From assembly GCA_036310185.1 (NCBI GenBank), contig JAXJSH010000017.1, positions 1-35,186 of the forward strand: DNA of 35,186 bases, read 5' to 3'. A program made the position numbers and the translations under genes. Numbering within the stretch: the first letter of the stretch is position 1; each line of letters begins with the position of its first letter. Under the pieces are notes generated by a model. That model was not told the DNA's origin. It saw only the letters and a list, made by a program, of their open reading frames with translations, and did not search any database. The DNA is from JALENY01 sp036310185. GTDB taxonomy: Bacteria > Bacillota > Clostridia > Lachnospirales > Lachnospiraceae. Below, piece by piece: positions 1-7,600 of this stretch.

Positions 1-263
1 GTTTCACAAGGCAGTTTTCCTTTCTTGCGAACCGGCACGAAACTCTTATGCGCCGTGTAAGCCACCGGCACACCAAAAATAAATCCTCTGGATTCCGGTC
101 CTACAACAACGTCATAATCCACATCTTTCAGCATGTCCAGAATCCCGCCAATGGCAAGACCTAGTCCGTCCGCATCCTGCAAAATGCTGGTTACATCACG
201 AAATATAATACCCGGTTCCGGAAAATCCGGAATGCTTCTTACATAATCTTCTAATTTTTTCAT
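1..263 (-). CDS. apt: Adenine phosphoribosyltransferase, N-terminal part (cut by window edge)
   Basis: The reverse strand from an ATG at 263 reads about 87 residues beginning MKKLEDYVRSIPDFPEPGI, followed by a VVVGPESRGFIFGVPVAY block and VRKKGKLP. These are the N-terminal and hood segments of adenine phosphoribosyltransferase, the cytoplasmic purine-salvage enzyme that joins adenine to PRPP to give AMP. The C-terminal half, with the PRPP-binding loop, lies outside the window, so the gene is partial only because of the window edge. A plausible promoter lies at 354-382. Salvage of adenine fits the purine theme of the window, but apt is separated from the degradation cluster by several unrelated genes. 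The family assignment is firm. Confidence 0.93.
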   Translation of the reverse strand, partial: MKKLEDYVRSIPDFPEPGIIFRDVTSILQDADGLGLAIGGILDMLKDVDYDVVVGPESRGFIFGVPVAYTAHKSFVPVRKKGKLPCE

Positions 264-353
264 AGTTTTCTCCCGTTGTACCTTTCATTTATCTACATTC
301 AGAAAAGAGTAATCTTCTGTTTCGTTCTTTTCCGTAAAAATTTATACAGTAGA

Positions 354-382
354 ATTTTCTCCATTCCGGTTTATTTTGTCAA
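354..382 (-). promoter_or_regulatory. Putative sigma-A promoter of apt
   Basis: On the minus strand a perfect TTGACA (377-382) is followed after 17 bases by GAAAAT (354-359). It lies about 90 bases upstream of the apt start. The -35 is ideal and the -10 matches four of six positions. A TATAAA nearby is not correctly spaced from this -35. Confidence 0.45.
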
Positions 383-403
383 GGGCAAATTTACGATTGC
401 CTT

Positions 404-806
404 TTATTTTATTTCACGCACTGCAGTATTCGCGTGCTGACGATAAGCTTTTGCAATCTGCAGACCTTCTGCAATACTGCAGGCCTGTTCATAATAATAA
501 CCCACAGCCGTTTCCAGAACATTCTGCCGCTTCCCAGCAAGCAGATCCCCGCTTAATTCCACCTTTTTCCGATATGGAATCATTTATCCTGATATAATTT
601 TCCTGATTTTCTAAATCTACGATTAATTGGGAAGAGTCGCCTATTACTATTTTATTTCCGTCTCGTCTCATTTCTATCTTCACGATCTGACCGCTCTACC
701 AATATTGCTCTGGTTTCCGGATTTTCTTACCAGCCTGAAATAATCGCAAATATTCTATTTTTTTATCAATCGTTTTTCCGATCTTCTTTGCTCTTTCTTC
801 CGGCAT
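404..806 (-). other. Decayed or very short reading frames of unknown origin
   Basis: Between apt and the small gene at 924 lie three short minus-strand reading frames. One runs 696-806 (36 residues, MPEERAKKIGKTIDKK...). One runs 489-683 from a GTG (64 residues). One runs 404-583 (59 residues, ending AYRQHANTAVREIK). The last two overlap in different frames, and the second reads on naturally where the first becomes odd, around 540-560. This is what a frameshift in one longer gene would look like. No convincing ribosome binding site precedes any of them. I do not recognise the family. The charged, helical composition looks protein-like, so a broken gene remnant is my preferred reading. Three independent tiny genes are less likely. 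Confidence 0.3.
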
Positions 807-880
807 ATTTGTATATTTCAGTAAAAGGCTTAGAGGCGACTGTATGATAAAATTGTTTGGAGCTTACCAGATTCACACAT

Positions 881-907
881 AAAACATCCCCCGGATTTTA
901 CTCCGGG
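881..907 (-). terminator. Intrinsic terminator after the 58-residue gene
   Basis: Read on the minus strand, CCCGGA (902-907), a six-base loop and TCCGGG (890-895) form a GC-rich stem followed by GGATGTTTTA. It sits 17 bases after the stop codon of the gene at 924-1100. The U-tract is short (four), so efficiency is uncertain. Confidence 0.6.
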
Positions 908-923
908 TGGCCTATCAATTCAA

Positions 924-1100
924 TTATTCCAACATCTCATACTGCAGCATTTCATATTTCAGTCTGCTGCCTTCTCGGATTTCATAAGGAAGAAGGGCTC
1001 TTGCGACCAGTTTCAATTCATCTGACTCAACATCGGTCCGTCTCAGATTCGCATAATCACCATCAATGCTGACTACTTCATAATACCAGGTTTCAAACAT
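924..1100 (-). CDS. Small protein of unknown function (58 residues)
   Basis: From an ATG at 1100 the minus strand encodes 58 residues starting MFETWYYEVVSIDGDYANLR and ending LKYEMLQYEMLE. A good ribosome binding site (GGAGT, seven bases upstream) and a hairpin terminator just downstream support a real gene. The predicted product is soluble and acidic, with no signal peptide and no cysteines. The pattern VxSIDGDYAxLRR...ARALLP suggests a small beta-barrel regulator-like fold, loosely reminiscent of DUF3006-type proteins, but I cannot assign a family. It begins 23 bases after the stop of the zinc-ribbon membrane protein and is probably co-transcribed with it. Confidence 0.6.
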   Translation of the reverse strand: MFETWYYEVVSIDGDYANLRRTDVESDELKLVARALLPYEIREGSRLKYEMLQYEMLE

Positions 1101-1123
1101 AATCTACTCCTTATCTCCATGTA

Positions 1124-2011
1124 TTACTTTTTCTCATCCTCGATTTTCTGAATCAATTCCAGATTATATTTTTCATACACATTAAATACATTTGTATTGA
1201 AGGACCCGGCTGGCACTGTTCCTTTATACCACGATTTGCTTTCAAAATAAGCCGCCAGTCCATCATCCTCAAACATTCTTCCATGACGGGCAAACAGTTC
1301 ATTTCGTGCAAGCCGCAATTCTTCCTTTGATTTATTGCGAACTTCCGTTTCCGTCAGATAACGTGAATTGCTTTCCGGGAAAATGTATTCACTGGCATCC
1401 GCCGCCGTGGCTGCTGACTGGCCGGATGACGGAACCACGATCGTTCCGGATTGTGAAACAGATGAAGACTCTTCCTGTCGGTTCGCTTCATTTGCATCGC
1501 TATTCCCGCCGAAGTTTTCTTCCTGATTTACATCGGGCGTTAACTGTTCCTCTGTTTCCTGTTCAGGAGAGATCACATCGATTCCATCTTCTGTATCTTC
1601 GGCAGTTATCTCCTGTGTATTTCCTTGTGCCTCACCGTTACTTTCATCTGTTGATTTTAGAATCAACACAACGGATTCCGCAGCAACAACCACCAGCAAA
1701 GCAATTAAAATCCAAAACCACCACTGTTTATATATCGGTTTCTGTTTGTTTCCAAAATTCTGTCCACCATACTGCTGACCGTTTCCATAGTTCTGATCAC
1801 TATATTGTCGGCTGTTTCCGTAATTCTGTTCACCATATTGCCGGCCATTTCCATAGTTCTGTCCACCATACTGCTGAATGTTGCCATACGCTGCATCCTG
1901 CATATTGCCCTCTTGGAATCCACTTCCAGTATCATCCTGTGTACTTGCTCCGCAATATGGACAAAAGACAACTCCATCATCCAGCTTATTCCCACAATTT
2001 CCGCAGTACAT
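1124..2011 (-). CDS. Zinc-ribbon membrane protein with C-terminal YARHG domain
   Basis: The 295-residue product has four parts. An N-terminal zinc ribbon carries two CxxC pairs (Cys3/6 and Cys17/20). A Gln/Tyr/Gly/Asn-rich segment holds four 11-residue repeats (about 47-90). A single transmembrane helix follows (about 96-118, WWFWILIALLVVVAAESVVL). After an acidic Ser/Glu-rich linker comes a C-terminal YARHG domain (about 225-290, with RLARNELFARHGRMF). This architecture is common in Firmicutes, with the ribbon inside and YARHG outside the membrane. The molecular role of the family is not established, although an envelope-associated role is often assumed. It lies 34 bases downstream of the UPF0303 gene and probably shares its transcript. 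Domain calls are confident; the function is not. Confidence 0.88.
   Translation of the reverse strand: MYCGNCGNKLDDGVVFCPYCGASTQDDTGSGFQEGNMQDAAYGNIQQYGGQNYGNGRQYGEQNYGNSRQYSDQNYGNGQQYGGQNFGNKQKPIYKQWWFWILIALLVVVAAESVVLILKSTDESNGEAQGNTQEITAEDTEDGIDVISPEQETEEQLTPDVNQEENFGGNSDANEANRQEESSSVSQSGTIVVPSSGQSAATAADASEYIFPESNSRYLTETEVRNKSKEELRLARNELFARHGRMFEDDGLAAYFESKSWYKGTVPAGSFNTNVFNVYEKYNLELIQKIEDEKK
1742..1873 (-). repeat. Four tandem 33-base coding repeats in the YARHG protein
   Basis: The segment encodes four consecutive 11-residue units of the type QYGGQNYGNGR, each 33 bases, differing at a few positions (QYGEQNYGNSR, QYSDQNYGNGQ, QYGGQNFGNKQ). They sit between the zinc ribbon and the membrane helix. 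Such units can expand or contract by slippage. Confidence 0.85.
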
Positions 2012-2045
2012 TTTGCCCCCCTGCCTTCCCTATTTTTCTTTATTC

Positions 2046-2543
2046 TTAAAAAGTGCCCTTGATCCTCGGAATTTCATCCACGTGCAGATATTTCGATACA
2101 CATTTAACAATCAAATCATGATTTGCAACATGATCCAGACCTGTTACCAGAATTGCACCGATTACACCGACCTCTTCTACCTGGATTGGGAAACCGCCGC
2201 CGCATACGTCATATTCCTTCGGATCAAGGAACCAGTTTTCCAACGAATTTCCTTCTGCCTGCAAAAGCGCATATGCACGCAGACTGCTCATTTCTTTTAC
2301 TTTTACCGTGTTACACTTTCTGGCCATCCAGCGTTCGCTGTCCAGATTTGTGCCATCGGCCGCATACTGGAACACGGTATATCCATTGTTCAGACGAATG
2401 CTGACTGCAACGTGCAGATTTCTTCTTCTCGCCTCCGCAACGATCGCATTGCCCACTTCCCATGCATCCGCATTTGTAAAATGGGAAAACTGCAGCACTT
2501 CTTCCTGCATCTCCAAGATTCTCAATAATTCTTCAATCGTCAT
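2046..2543 (-). CDS. UPF0303 / GlcG-HbpS-like (heme-degrading-domain) protein
   Basis: The 165-residue product matches the UPF0303 (YBR137W-like) family: a compact profilin-like domain with AIVAEARRRNLHVAVSI near the N-terminus, the ERWMARKCNTV block, and a C-terminal VCGGGFPIQV...GAILVTGLDH segment. Databases often label the fold heme-degrading domain because of distant similarity to HbpS, but enzymatic activity is unproven. There is no signal peptide, so the protein is cytoplasmic. The ATG at 2543 follows GGAGGAATGACAC, a strong ribosome binding site. It is the first gene of a likely three-gene unit with the YARHG protein and the 58-residue protein, and is divergent from luxS. Confidence 0.85.
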   Translation of the reverse strand: MTIEELLRILEMQEEVLQFSHFTNADAWEVGNAIVAEARRRNLHVAVSIRLNNGYTVFQYAADGTNLDSERWMARKCNTVKVKEMSSLRAYALLQAEGNSLENWFLDPKEYDVCGGGFPIQVEEVGVIGAILVTGLDHVANHDLIVKCVSKYLHVDEIPRIKGTF

Positions 2544-2581
2544 GTGTCATTCCTCCTGTCTAATCCATGTCCCCCTCTTTA

Positions 2582-2610
2582 TATATAATAATAACTTTTT
2601 TGAAACGCAA
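2582..2610 (-). promoter_or_regulatory. Putative promoter of the UPF0303-YARHG unit
   Basis: On the minus strand TTGCGT (2605-2610) is followed after 17 bases by TATATA (2582-2587), about 38 bases upstream of the UPF0303 start. It lies in the divergent intergenic region shared with luxS. Confidence 0.45.
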
Positions 2611-2675
2611 ATTCAATACATATTAATTCAAAACCCAAATAAGCATTACTGCGAAATTGCAAACAAATTCCGCTC

Positions 2676-2704
2676 TTGTCCCGTTTCCGATTCTATACTA
2701 TAAT
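2676..2704 (+). promoter_or_regulatory. Promoter of luxS
   Basis: TTGTCC (2676-2681), a 17-base spacer and a perfect TATAAT (2699-2704) lie 35 bases upstream of the luxS ATG. The predicted transcription start is near 2711. This rules out an in-frame upstream start inside the -35 element. Confidence 0.75.
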
Positions 2705-2738
2705 TATGAAAAGAAAATCAGGAAAAGAGGAATCTCAA

Positions 2739-3218
2739 ATGAAAAAAATCGCAAGTTTTACCATAGACCACAACAAACTGCAGCCGGGCATTTACGTATC
2801 AAGAAAAGATGTCATCGGAAATGAAACTATCACCACCATCGATATCCGCATGACTTCTCCCAATGAAGAGCCGGTTATGAACACAGCAGAACTCCATGCC
2901 ATGGAACATCTTGCTGCTACTTTTTTAAGAAACGACGAAGAATTCAAAGACCGCATCGTCTACTGGGGCCCCATGGGCTGCCGAACCGGAAATTATCTGC
3001 TTCTGGCTGGCGACTATGAATCAAAAGACCTGGTTCCGCTTCTTACCCGTACTTTTGAGTTTATCCGTGATTTTGAAGGCGAAGTGCCGGGTGCAGATGC
3101 CAAAAGCTGCGGAAACTATCTGGATATGAATCTTCCGATGGCAAAATATCTGGCAAAAAAATATCTGGATAATGTTCTTTATGATATTAAGCCGGAACAG
3201 CTGATTTATCCGGAATAG
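2739..3218 (+). CDS. luxS: S-ribosylhomocysteine lyase LuxS
   Basis: The 159-residue product is a full-length LuxS, the iron/zinc enzyme that cleaves S-ribosylhomocysteine to homocysteine and DPD, the precursor of autoinducer-2, in the activated methyl cycle. The metal-binding HxxEH motif is at His53-Glu56-His57 (HAMEHL). The third metal ligand is Cys124 (AKSCGNY), and the catalytic cysteine is Cys81 (GPMGCRTGNY). I chose the ATG at 2739, preceded by GAAAAGAGG. A longer in-frame start at 2676 would overlap the -35 box. The gene is monocistronic, with its own promoter and a downstream hairpin. Confidence 0.97.
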   Translation: MKKIASFTIDHNKLQPGIYVSRKDVIGNETITTIDIRMTSPNEEPVMNTAELHAMEHLAATFLRNDEEFKDRIVYWGPMGCRTGNYLLLAGDYESKDLVPLLTRTFEFIRDFEGEVPGADAKSCGNYLDMNLPMAKYLAKKYLDNVLYDIKPEQLIYPE

Positions 3219-3243
3219 GAAACCTGTTAGATATGAAAAATCA

Positions 3244-3295
3244 AACTCCCTTGCATGCGCAGCCAAATCATCTGTACACACAGGGGAGTCTTTTT
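3244..3295. terminator. Terminator between convergent luxS and Rpn genes
   Basis: ACTCCC near 3245-3250 pairs with GGGAGT near 3284-3289 (extended with one mismatch), separated by a loop of about 30 bases and followed on the plus strand by TCTTTTT. On the minus strand the stem is followed by TTTGATTTTT. It sits exactly between two convergent genes and may serve both. Confidence 0.6.
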
Positions 3296-3297
3296 CA

Positions 3298-4314
3298 CTA
3301 TTCCATATCAGATGTCACCAGTTTTTCAGCCAGTTTTTCATCCGTACACTCCATATTTTCTTTGAGCAATGTCACGATCTGACTGACGATTGCTTCATCT
3401 TCTTCAAGCATATCTGCTATCTGTGCTGAATCCATACTTTTTTCAACTTTTTTACGCACCTGTTGAATTAATTTTATATACTGGCCAATGGCTTTTCCTT
3501 TTATTTTTCCCTCTATTATCCCTTCTTTTCGCCCATCTTCCTGTGCATCCCGCCGATCCAGCATTCTCTGCTTTTCTTCGTTATATTCATATAAACATGC
3601 TTTATACACCTCTGCTCGATTCCTCCTTAGAAAATCAGATAAAATATCTTCCTGTATACATTCTGTAATAGCTCTTTCTACTGCTTTTGACAATCCCATA
3701 TCCTGACTATAAGTTCTTACTTTCGTGACATATATCATATATTCACGCAAAGATTTGCATTTTTCTTTTAATTCTTCATTATTGCCGGGATTAATGTTTA
3801 TCACTTCCGTTACTAATTCCAGTGAAACTCTGTCATCTTCTTTGAAAGAATTTTTCTTATATGCATCTGATAACCTTAAGTATTTTTGTTCTGGGATTTC
3901 TTCCATTCCATTATAAAATACTACAAACCTTGGTTCTGGTATCAATATCTGCCTGGCTCCATGCAGATTTTCATCCTTTGTCAAATTTGAATAGATATCC
4001 GATACATAAAGAAGATTTCGAAGCGGCATATTGGGATTATCCGTTGACTGATGTTCATATAATGATAATTGATCAAATAACAGATATGATATATCATTTT
4101 TCATTCCGATATATACTGCATTTTCCAGTGTCGTTACAATTAAATCCTCCGGATTGTCATAGTTTGTCCCATTCATCGCATTATAAAGTTCGAGAAACTC
4201 CTTTTTATCCTTGAATATCATACGAAATAGCCGATCTTTATAATTTTTTGCCGGTGCCGGCTCGGACAAGTATCCATTTTCAGACATTAGATTTGTTTTT
4301 CTTGCTTCATTCAT
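3298..4314 (-). CDS. Rpn family recombination-promoting nuclease / PD-(D/E)XK transposase-like protein
   Basis: The 338-residue product begins with the family hallmark of a short lead, then DRLFRMIFKDKKEFLELYNAM. The PD-(D/E)XK nuclease core follows, with NAVYIGMKNDISYLLFDQLSLYEHQST, in which Asp and the Glu-x-Gln of YEHQS are the likely catalytic residues. The C-terminal third is helical and charged (EDGRKEGIIEGKIKGKAIGQ), as usual for this family. Related RpnA-E proteins of E. coli are DNA nucleases that raise RecA-independent recombination. In Lachnospiraceae they occur as many paralogous copies. A strong site AGGAGGACAAAA precedes the ATG at 4314. No inverted terminal repeats or target duplications were seen, so I do not call an insertion sequence. 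Confidence 0.88.
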   Translation of the reverse strand: MNEARKTNLMSENGYLSEPAPAKNYKDRLFRMIFKDKKEFLELYNAMNGTNYDNPEDLIVTTLENAVYIGMKNDISYLLFDQLSLYEHQSTDNPNMPLRNLLYVSDIYSNLTKDENLHGARQILIPEPRFVVFYNGMEEIPEQKYLRLSDAYKKNSFKEDDRVSLELVTEVININPGNNEELKEKCKSLREYMIYVTKVRTYSQDMGLSKAVERAITECIQEDILSDFLRRNRAEVYKACLYEYNEEKQRMLDRRDAQEDGRKEGIIEGKIKGKAIGQYIKLIQQVRKKVEKSMDSAQIADMLEEDEAIVSQIVTLLKENMECTDEKLAEKLVTSDME

Positions 4315-4601
4315 TTTTGTCCTCCTGTTCCGAGAGGACCTCTCTTAGAATCCTCTCTGCATATTTTTGTGGAATAAGCATTGAAAATTTCTAAGATTTG
4401 TTTTCAGAATAAAATCAGACGGGTTTGAAACCCAAAGAATGCTAGAAAAGTAATTCTTAAAAAGAGCATAACATATTAATGCATTTTTGTCATCTGTAAT
4501 GTTGCATTTTCATCATATTTTTATCCAAAAACTCCTTTATTCTTATTTTTATTGATTTTAACTAATATTCTTTTTGCTGCTATACCGTATAATAGATATT
4601 G

Positions 4602-4623
4602 GGGTCAAAAAGTATTTTGACCC
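4602..4623. repeat. Perfect palindrome GGGTCAAAA-agta-TTTTGACCC
   Basis: Nine bases on each side of a four-base loop pair perfectly. The same GGGTCAAAA core starts the long palindrome at 35124-35178, so this looks like one member of a dispersed palindromic repeat. It is not followed by a U-tract on either strand and no gene ends nearby, so a terminator role is doubtful. Confidence 0.75.
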
Positions 4624-4716
4624 TTAATACCTACGGATTACTCCGCATTTTATGCCTCGTAATCCGCCATCTGCTACATAATTACAGAAAATCAGATAAA
4701 GCCATAAAATAAGATC

Positions 4717-5003
4717 CTTGTCCGCTGAGAATACCTTTAGAAACCTTTGGATAGCGGCTAAATTTTCTAGAAGCGGGATTCTTGTCTGCCAAAAACACCT
4801 CTGGAAACCTTTGATCGGCGGCTAAATTCCCTAAAAACGGCATTCTTGTCTGCCCAAAATACCTCCAGAAGCCTTTAATCGGCGGCTAAATTCCCTAAAA
4901 ACGGCATTCTTGTCTGCCCAAAATACCTCCAGAAGCCTTTAATCGGCGGCTAAATTCTCTAAAAACGGCATTCTTGTCTGCCGGGAATACCTCTAGAGAC
5001 CTT
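4717..5003. repeat. 64-base tandem repeat, four full copies plus a partial fifth
   Basis: Units beginning CTTGTC start at 4717, 4781, 4845, 4909 and 4973, a strict 64-base period. The copies at 4845 and 4909 differ at only one position (TTCCCT versus TTCTCT), the 4781 copy is close to them, the 4717 copy is the most diverged, and the last stops after about 31 bases. Each unit contains an element that can pair across about 20 bases: CCGCT/AGCGG in the first copy, and CTGCC/GGCGG (with one G.U pair as plus-strand RNA) in the next three. Because 64 is not a multiple of three, the array does not encode a repeated peptide in one frame. Confidence 0.9.
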
Positions 5004-5076
5004 CCTATAAGCTTATACGAGCGTCTGCAACCCAGAAAAAAGAAGATTCCAACCGCCAGCGTATTCCGGCATAAAG

Positions 5077-5105
5077 AAAGCCCGGACTCAAGTCCGGGAC
5101 TTTCC
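5077..5105 (-). terminator. Terminator of the hydE-hydG end of the large operon
   Basis: CCCGGACT (5081-5088) and AGTCCGGG (5091-5098) form a perfect eight-base-pair stem, extended by AAAG/CTTT. On the minus strand it is followed by CTTTCTTT. It lies about 100 bases after the hydG stop codon. A second hairpin, ATGGGGTGT/ACGCCCCAT at 5121-5145, lies between it and hydG. Confidence 0.75.
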
Positions 5106-5201
5106 TATGTCAGCCGTCTGATGGGGTGTACATCGCACGCCCCATGACCCTGTGCAGCAATTCTTCAATATTTCATCCGAATATCATTCATAAAATTCTT
5201 A

Positions 5202-6620
5202 TCAGAACCGGAAATCTCTCTTTCCATTCTCGATTTCTTCCAGATTTCTGCGGCAAATTTCTCTTACTTTATCACTCTTTACATTTTCCAGTTCTTTTTC
5301 AATCAGTTTCTCACCGATTTCTCTGGTCTCCGGTGAAGCATAATCCATCAGATATTCTTTCAGCGTCATCAGTGCGTTCGGCTGGCAGCAGTCTGCGATT
5401 TTACCGGATTTCACCAGCTTCATGAAGCGGTCTCCGGTACGTCCTTCCCGGTAACATGCGGTACAGAAGCTTGGGATATAGCCAAGCTCCATCAGCCATT
5501 TTACGACCTCATCCAGACTTCTGGTATCACTGACATCAAACTGAGCTGAGTTTTCCTCTTCCGGTTCCGAATCCACATAGCCGCCTACGCTGGTACGGGA
5601 GCCGCCGCTGATCTGTGAGATTCCCAACTCCAGAACTTTTTCTCTGGATTTTACCGATTCCCTGGTGGAGATAATCATACCGGTATATGGAGCCGCAATC
5701 CGGATAACTGCTACGATTTTCTGGAAAATCTCATCGGAAATGGCATCTTTAAAATCATTTGTATCGATATCATCAGCCGGGCAGATACGCGGTACGCTGA
5801 TGGTATGCGGTCCTACGCCAAATCTTGCTTCCAGATGCTCTGCATGCATCAATATGCCCACAAAGTCATATCGATATGTATTCAAACCAAATAATACACC
5901 ACATCCCACATCATCGATACCGCCTTCCATCGCACGGTCCATAGCTTCCGTGTGATATGCATAATCGCTCTTCGGTCCGGTTGGATGAAGTGCTTCGTAC
6001 TGCTCTTTGTTATATGTTTCCTGGAAAAGGATGTAGGTTCCGATTCCGGCTTCTTTTAATCTGCGATAGTTTTCAACTGTGGTCGCTGCGATGTTTACAT
6101 TCACACGGCGGATATCACCGTTTTTATGATGTATGCCATAGATTGTCTTGATGCTGTCCAGAACATACTCAATCGGATTCATGGTGGGATGTTCACCGGT
6201 CTCCAGCGCCAGACGCTTGTGTCCCATATCCTGAAGTGCAATGGTCTCTGCCTTGATATCTTCCTGTGACAGTTTCTTTCTGGCAATATGTTTATTTTTT
6301 GCGTGATACGGACAATATACACAGCCGTTGATACAGTAATTGGACAGGTACAGGGGAGCAAACATTACGATACGGTTGCCGTAAAATTTCTGTTTGATCT
6401 CTCTTGCCACCTGATACATTTTTTCAATCAGATCCGGCTGATCACATTCCAGAAGCACTGCTGCCTCCCTGTGGGTCAGACCTTTACAGTCTCTGGCCCT
6501 CTCGATCAGTCCGTCAATCAGTTCCCGATTGCTTTTGTTTTCCTGTGCATAGGCTATCGTATCTAAAATCTCCTGATGGTCTATGAATTCTTCTGCTTTT
6601 TTTGATTTTACATCATACAT
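5202..6620 (-). CDS. hydG: [FeFe]-hydrogenase maturase HydG (radical SAM, tyrosine lyase)
   Basis: The 472-residue product is a full-length HydG. The radical-SAM cluster motif is Cys96-x3-Cys100-x2-Cys103 (NYCINGCVYCPYH). The C-terminal auxiliary cluster motif CTACYREGRTGDRF followed by CC about 22 residues later is also present. HydG splits tyrosine to give CO and cyanide and builds the Fe(CO)2(CN) synthon for the hydrogenase H-cluster. The ATG at 6620 overlaps the end of hydE by eight bases, so the two are translationally coupled. It is the last gene of the long minus-strand set and is followed by a terminator. Neither HydF nor a hydrogenase is in this window. A ThiH paralogue is excluded by the HydG-type C-terminal cysteine motif. 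Confidence 0.95.
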   Translation of the reverse strand: MYDVKSKKAEEFIDHQEILDTIAYAQENKSNRELIDGLIERARDCKGLTHREAAVLLECDQPDLIEKMYQVAREIKQKFYGNRIVMFAPLYLSNYCINGCVYCPYHAKNKHIARKKLSQEDIKAETIALQDMGHKRLALETGEHPTMNPIEYVLDSIKTIYGIHHKNGDIRRVNVNIAATTVENYRRLKEAGIGTYILFQETYNKEQYEALHPTGPKSDYAYHTEAMDRAMEGGIDDVGCGVLFGLNTYRYDFVGILMHAEHLEARFGVGPHTISVPRICPADDIDTNDFKDAISDEIFQKIVAVIRIAAPYTGMIISTRESVKSREKVLELGISQISGGSRTSVGGYVDSEPEEENSAQFDVSDTRSLDEVVKWLMELGYIPSFCTACYREGRTGDRFMKLVKSGKIADCCQPNALMTLKEYLMDYASPETREIGEKLIEKELENVKSDKVREICRRNLEEIENGKRDFRF

Positions 6621-7566
6621 GATAATCGCCTCGATCCTCTACTAATTGGTATCCTATAGATTCCATACGTTTTTCAAGGCATTGCCTGCATTCGGCAGCC
6701 TCTTCCCCCGTACAGATCTTATTGTCGTATAAAAGGTATTTTTTCCGCACATCCACCGGTGACAGATTCGGCATTACCACATTGGCACCCGCCAAAATGC
6801 CCATCTCTCTTCCTTTCGGATGAATGGTTCCCAGGGATGTGGTTGCCGGTATCAGCGCATGCGGAAACATTATTCTGAATATGGCCAGCAATTCCAGGGT
6901 CTGTTCCAGTGTACCGTTCTTTTCGCCTGCAAAAGGGGTATCTTTATGGGACACATACGGTCCGATTCCGATCATATGGGGCTGCAGTTTCCGGATAAAC
7001 GCAATATCCTCCTGCAGCGTTTCCTCCGTCTGGCCAGGTGCACCTACCATAAAACCTGTACCTACCTGATAACCGATGTCTTTCAGGTTCCAGAGACATT
7101 CTTTCCGATTTTCCAGTGACATCTCCGCCGGATGCAGTTTGCGGTAGTGTTCCGGATCAGCACTCTCATGACGGAGCAGGTAACGGTTGGCGCCTGCATC
7201 ATACAGACGTTTATAGGATTCATAACTGCGCTCGCCCAAAGATAAGGTGATCGCGCAGTCCTGGTATTTTTCACGTATTTCAGATACGATTCCAACCATC
7301 CGGTCATCATTGTAATAAGGGTCTTCGCCCCCCTGCAGCACAAAAGTCCGAAAGCCAAGCGCATATCCGGTCTCACAGCATGATAATATCTGTTCTTTTG
7401 TAAGGCGGTATCGTTCCGCTTTCTGATTACTTCTGCGGATTCCACAGTAATAGCAGTCATTTTTACAATAACTGCTGATCTCAATCAATCCTCTTTTGTA
7501 TATCCGATTCCCGAATACTTCCCGCGCCACTTTTCGCGCAGTCTGAAAAAGCAGGTCATCCATCAT
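6613..7566 (-). CDS. hydE: [FeFe]-hydrogenase maturase HydE (radical SAM)
   Basis: The 317-residue product has the radical-SAM motif Cys34-x3-Cys38-x2-Cys41 (SSYCKNDCYYCGIRRSN), followed by LQGGEDPYY, LSLGERSYE, NRYLLRHESADPEHYRKLHP and PNLSPVDVRKKYLLY. All are diagnostic of HydE rather than BioB or PylB. The optional second-cluster motif C-x7-C-x2-C is present at the C-terminus (ICTGEEAAECRQC). HydE acts on the HydG-derived synthon in H-cluster assembly. The start at 7566 follows AAGGAGAAG; a second ATG lies immediately after. It begins 34 bases after the mocA-type gene, which suggests co-transcription with the selenium/molybdenum genes. Confidence 0.94.
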   Translation of the reverse strand: MMDDLLFQTARKVAREVFGNRIYKRGLIEISSYCKNDCYYCGIRRSNQKAERYRLTKEQILSCCETGYALGFRTFVLQGGEDPYYNDDRMVGIVSEIREKYQDCAITLSLGERSYESYKRLYDAGANRYLLRHESADPEHYRKLHPAEMSLENRKECLWNLKDIGYQVGTGFMVGAPGQTEETLQEDIAFIRKLQPHMIGIGPYVSHKDTPFAGEKNGTLEQTLELLAIFRIMFPHALIPATTSLGTIHPKGREMGILAGANVVMPNLSPVDVRKKYLLYDNKICTGEEAAECRQCLEKRMESIGYQLVEDRGDYHV

Positions 7567-7600
7567 GGCACGTCTTCTCCTTTTATCCTTACTGAATAGT

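Larger units (their letters stand above)
4315..5201. other. Long intergenic region with palindromes and tandem repeats
   Basis: This 887-base stretch contains no supportable gene. It holds the A+T-rich leader of the Rpn gene, including GAGAGGTCCTCTC close to its ribosome binding site and GGGTTTGAAACCC near 4421. It also holds a perfect palindrome at 4602-4623, the 64-base tandem repeat array at 4717-5003, and two hairpins at 5077-5105 and 5121-5145 that follow hydG. Confidence 0.7.

Noticed and set aside
3298..4314. Rpn-family gene as an intact insertion sequence
   Set aside because: No terminal inverted repeats, target-site duplication or second transposition gene were seen. The family acts as chromosomal nucleases and is often misnamed transposase.
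4717..5003. CRISPR array
   Set aside because: The whole 64-base unit repeats without unique spacers and there are no cas genes; this is a simple tandem repeat.
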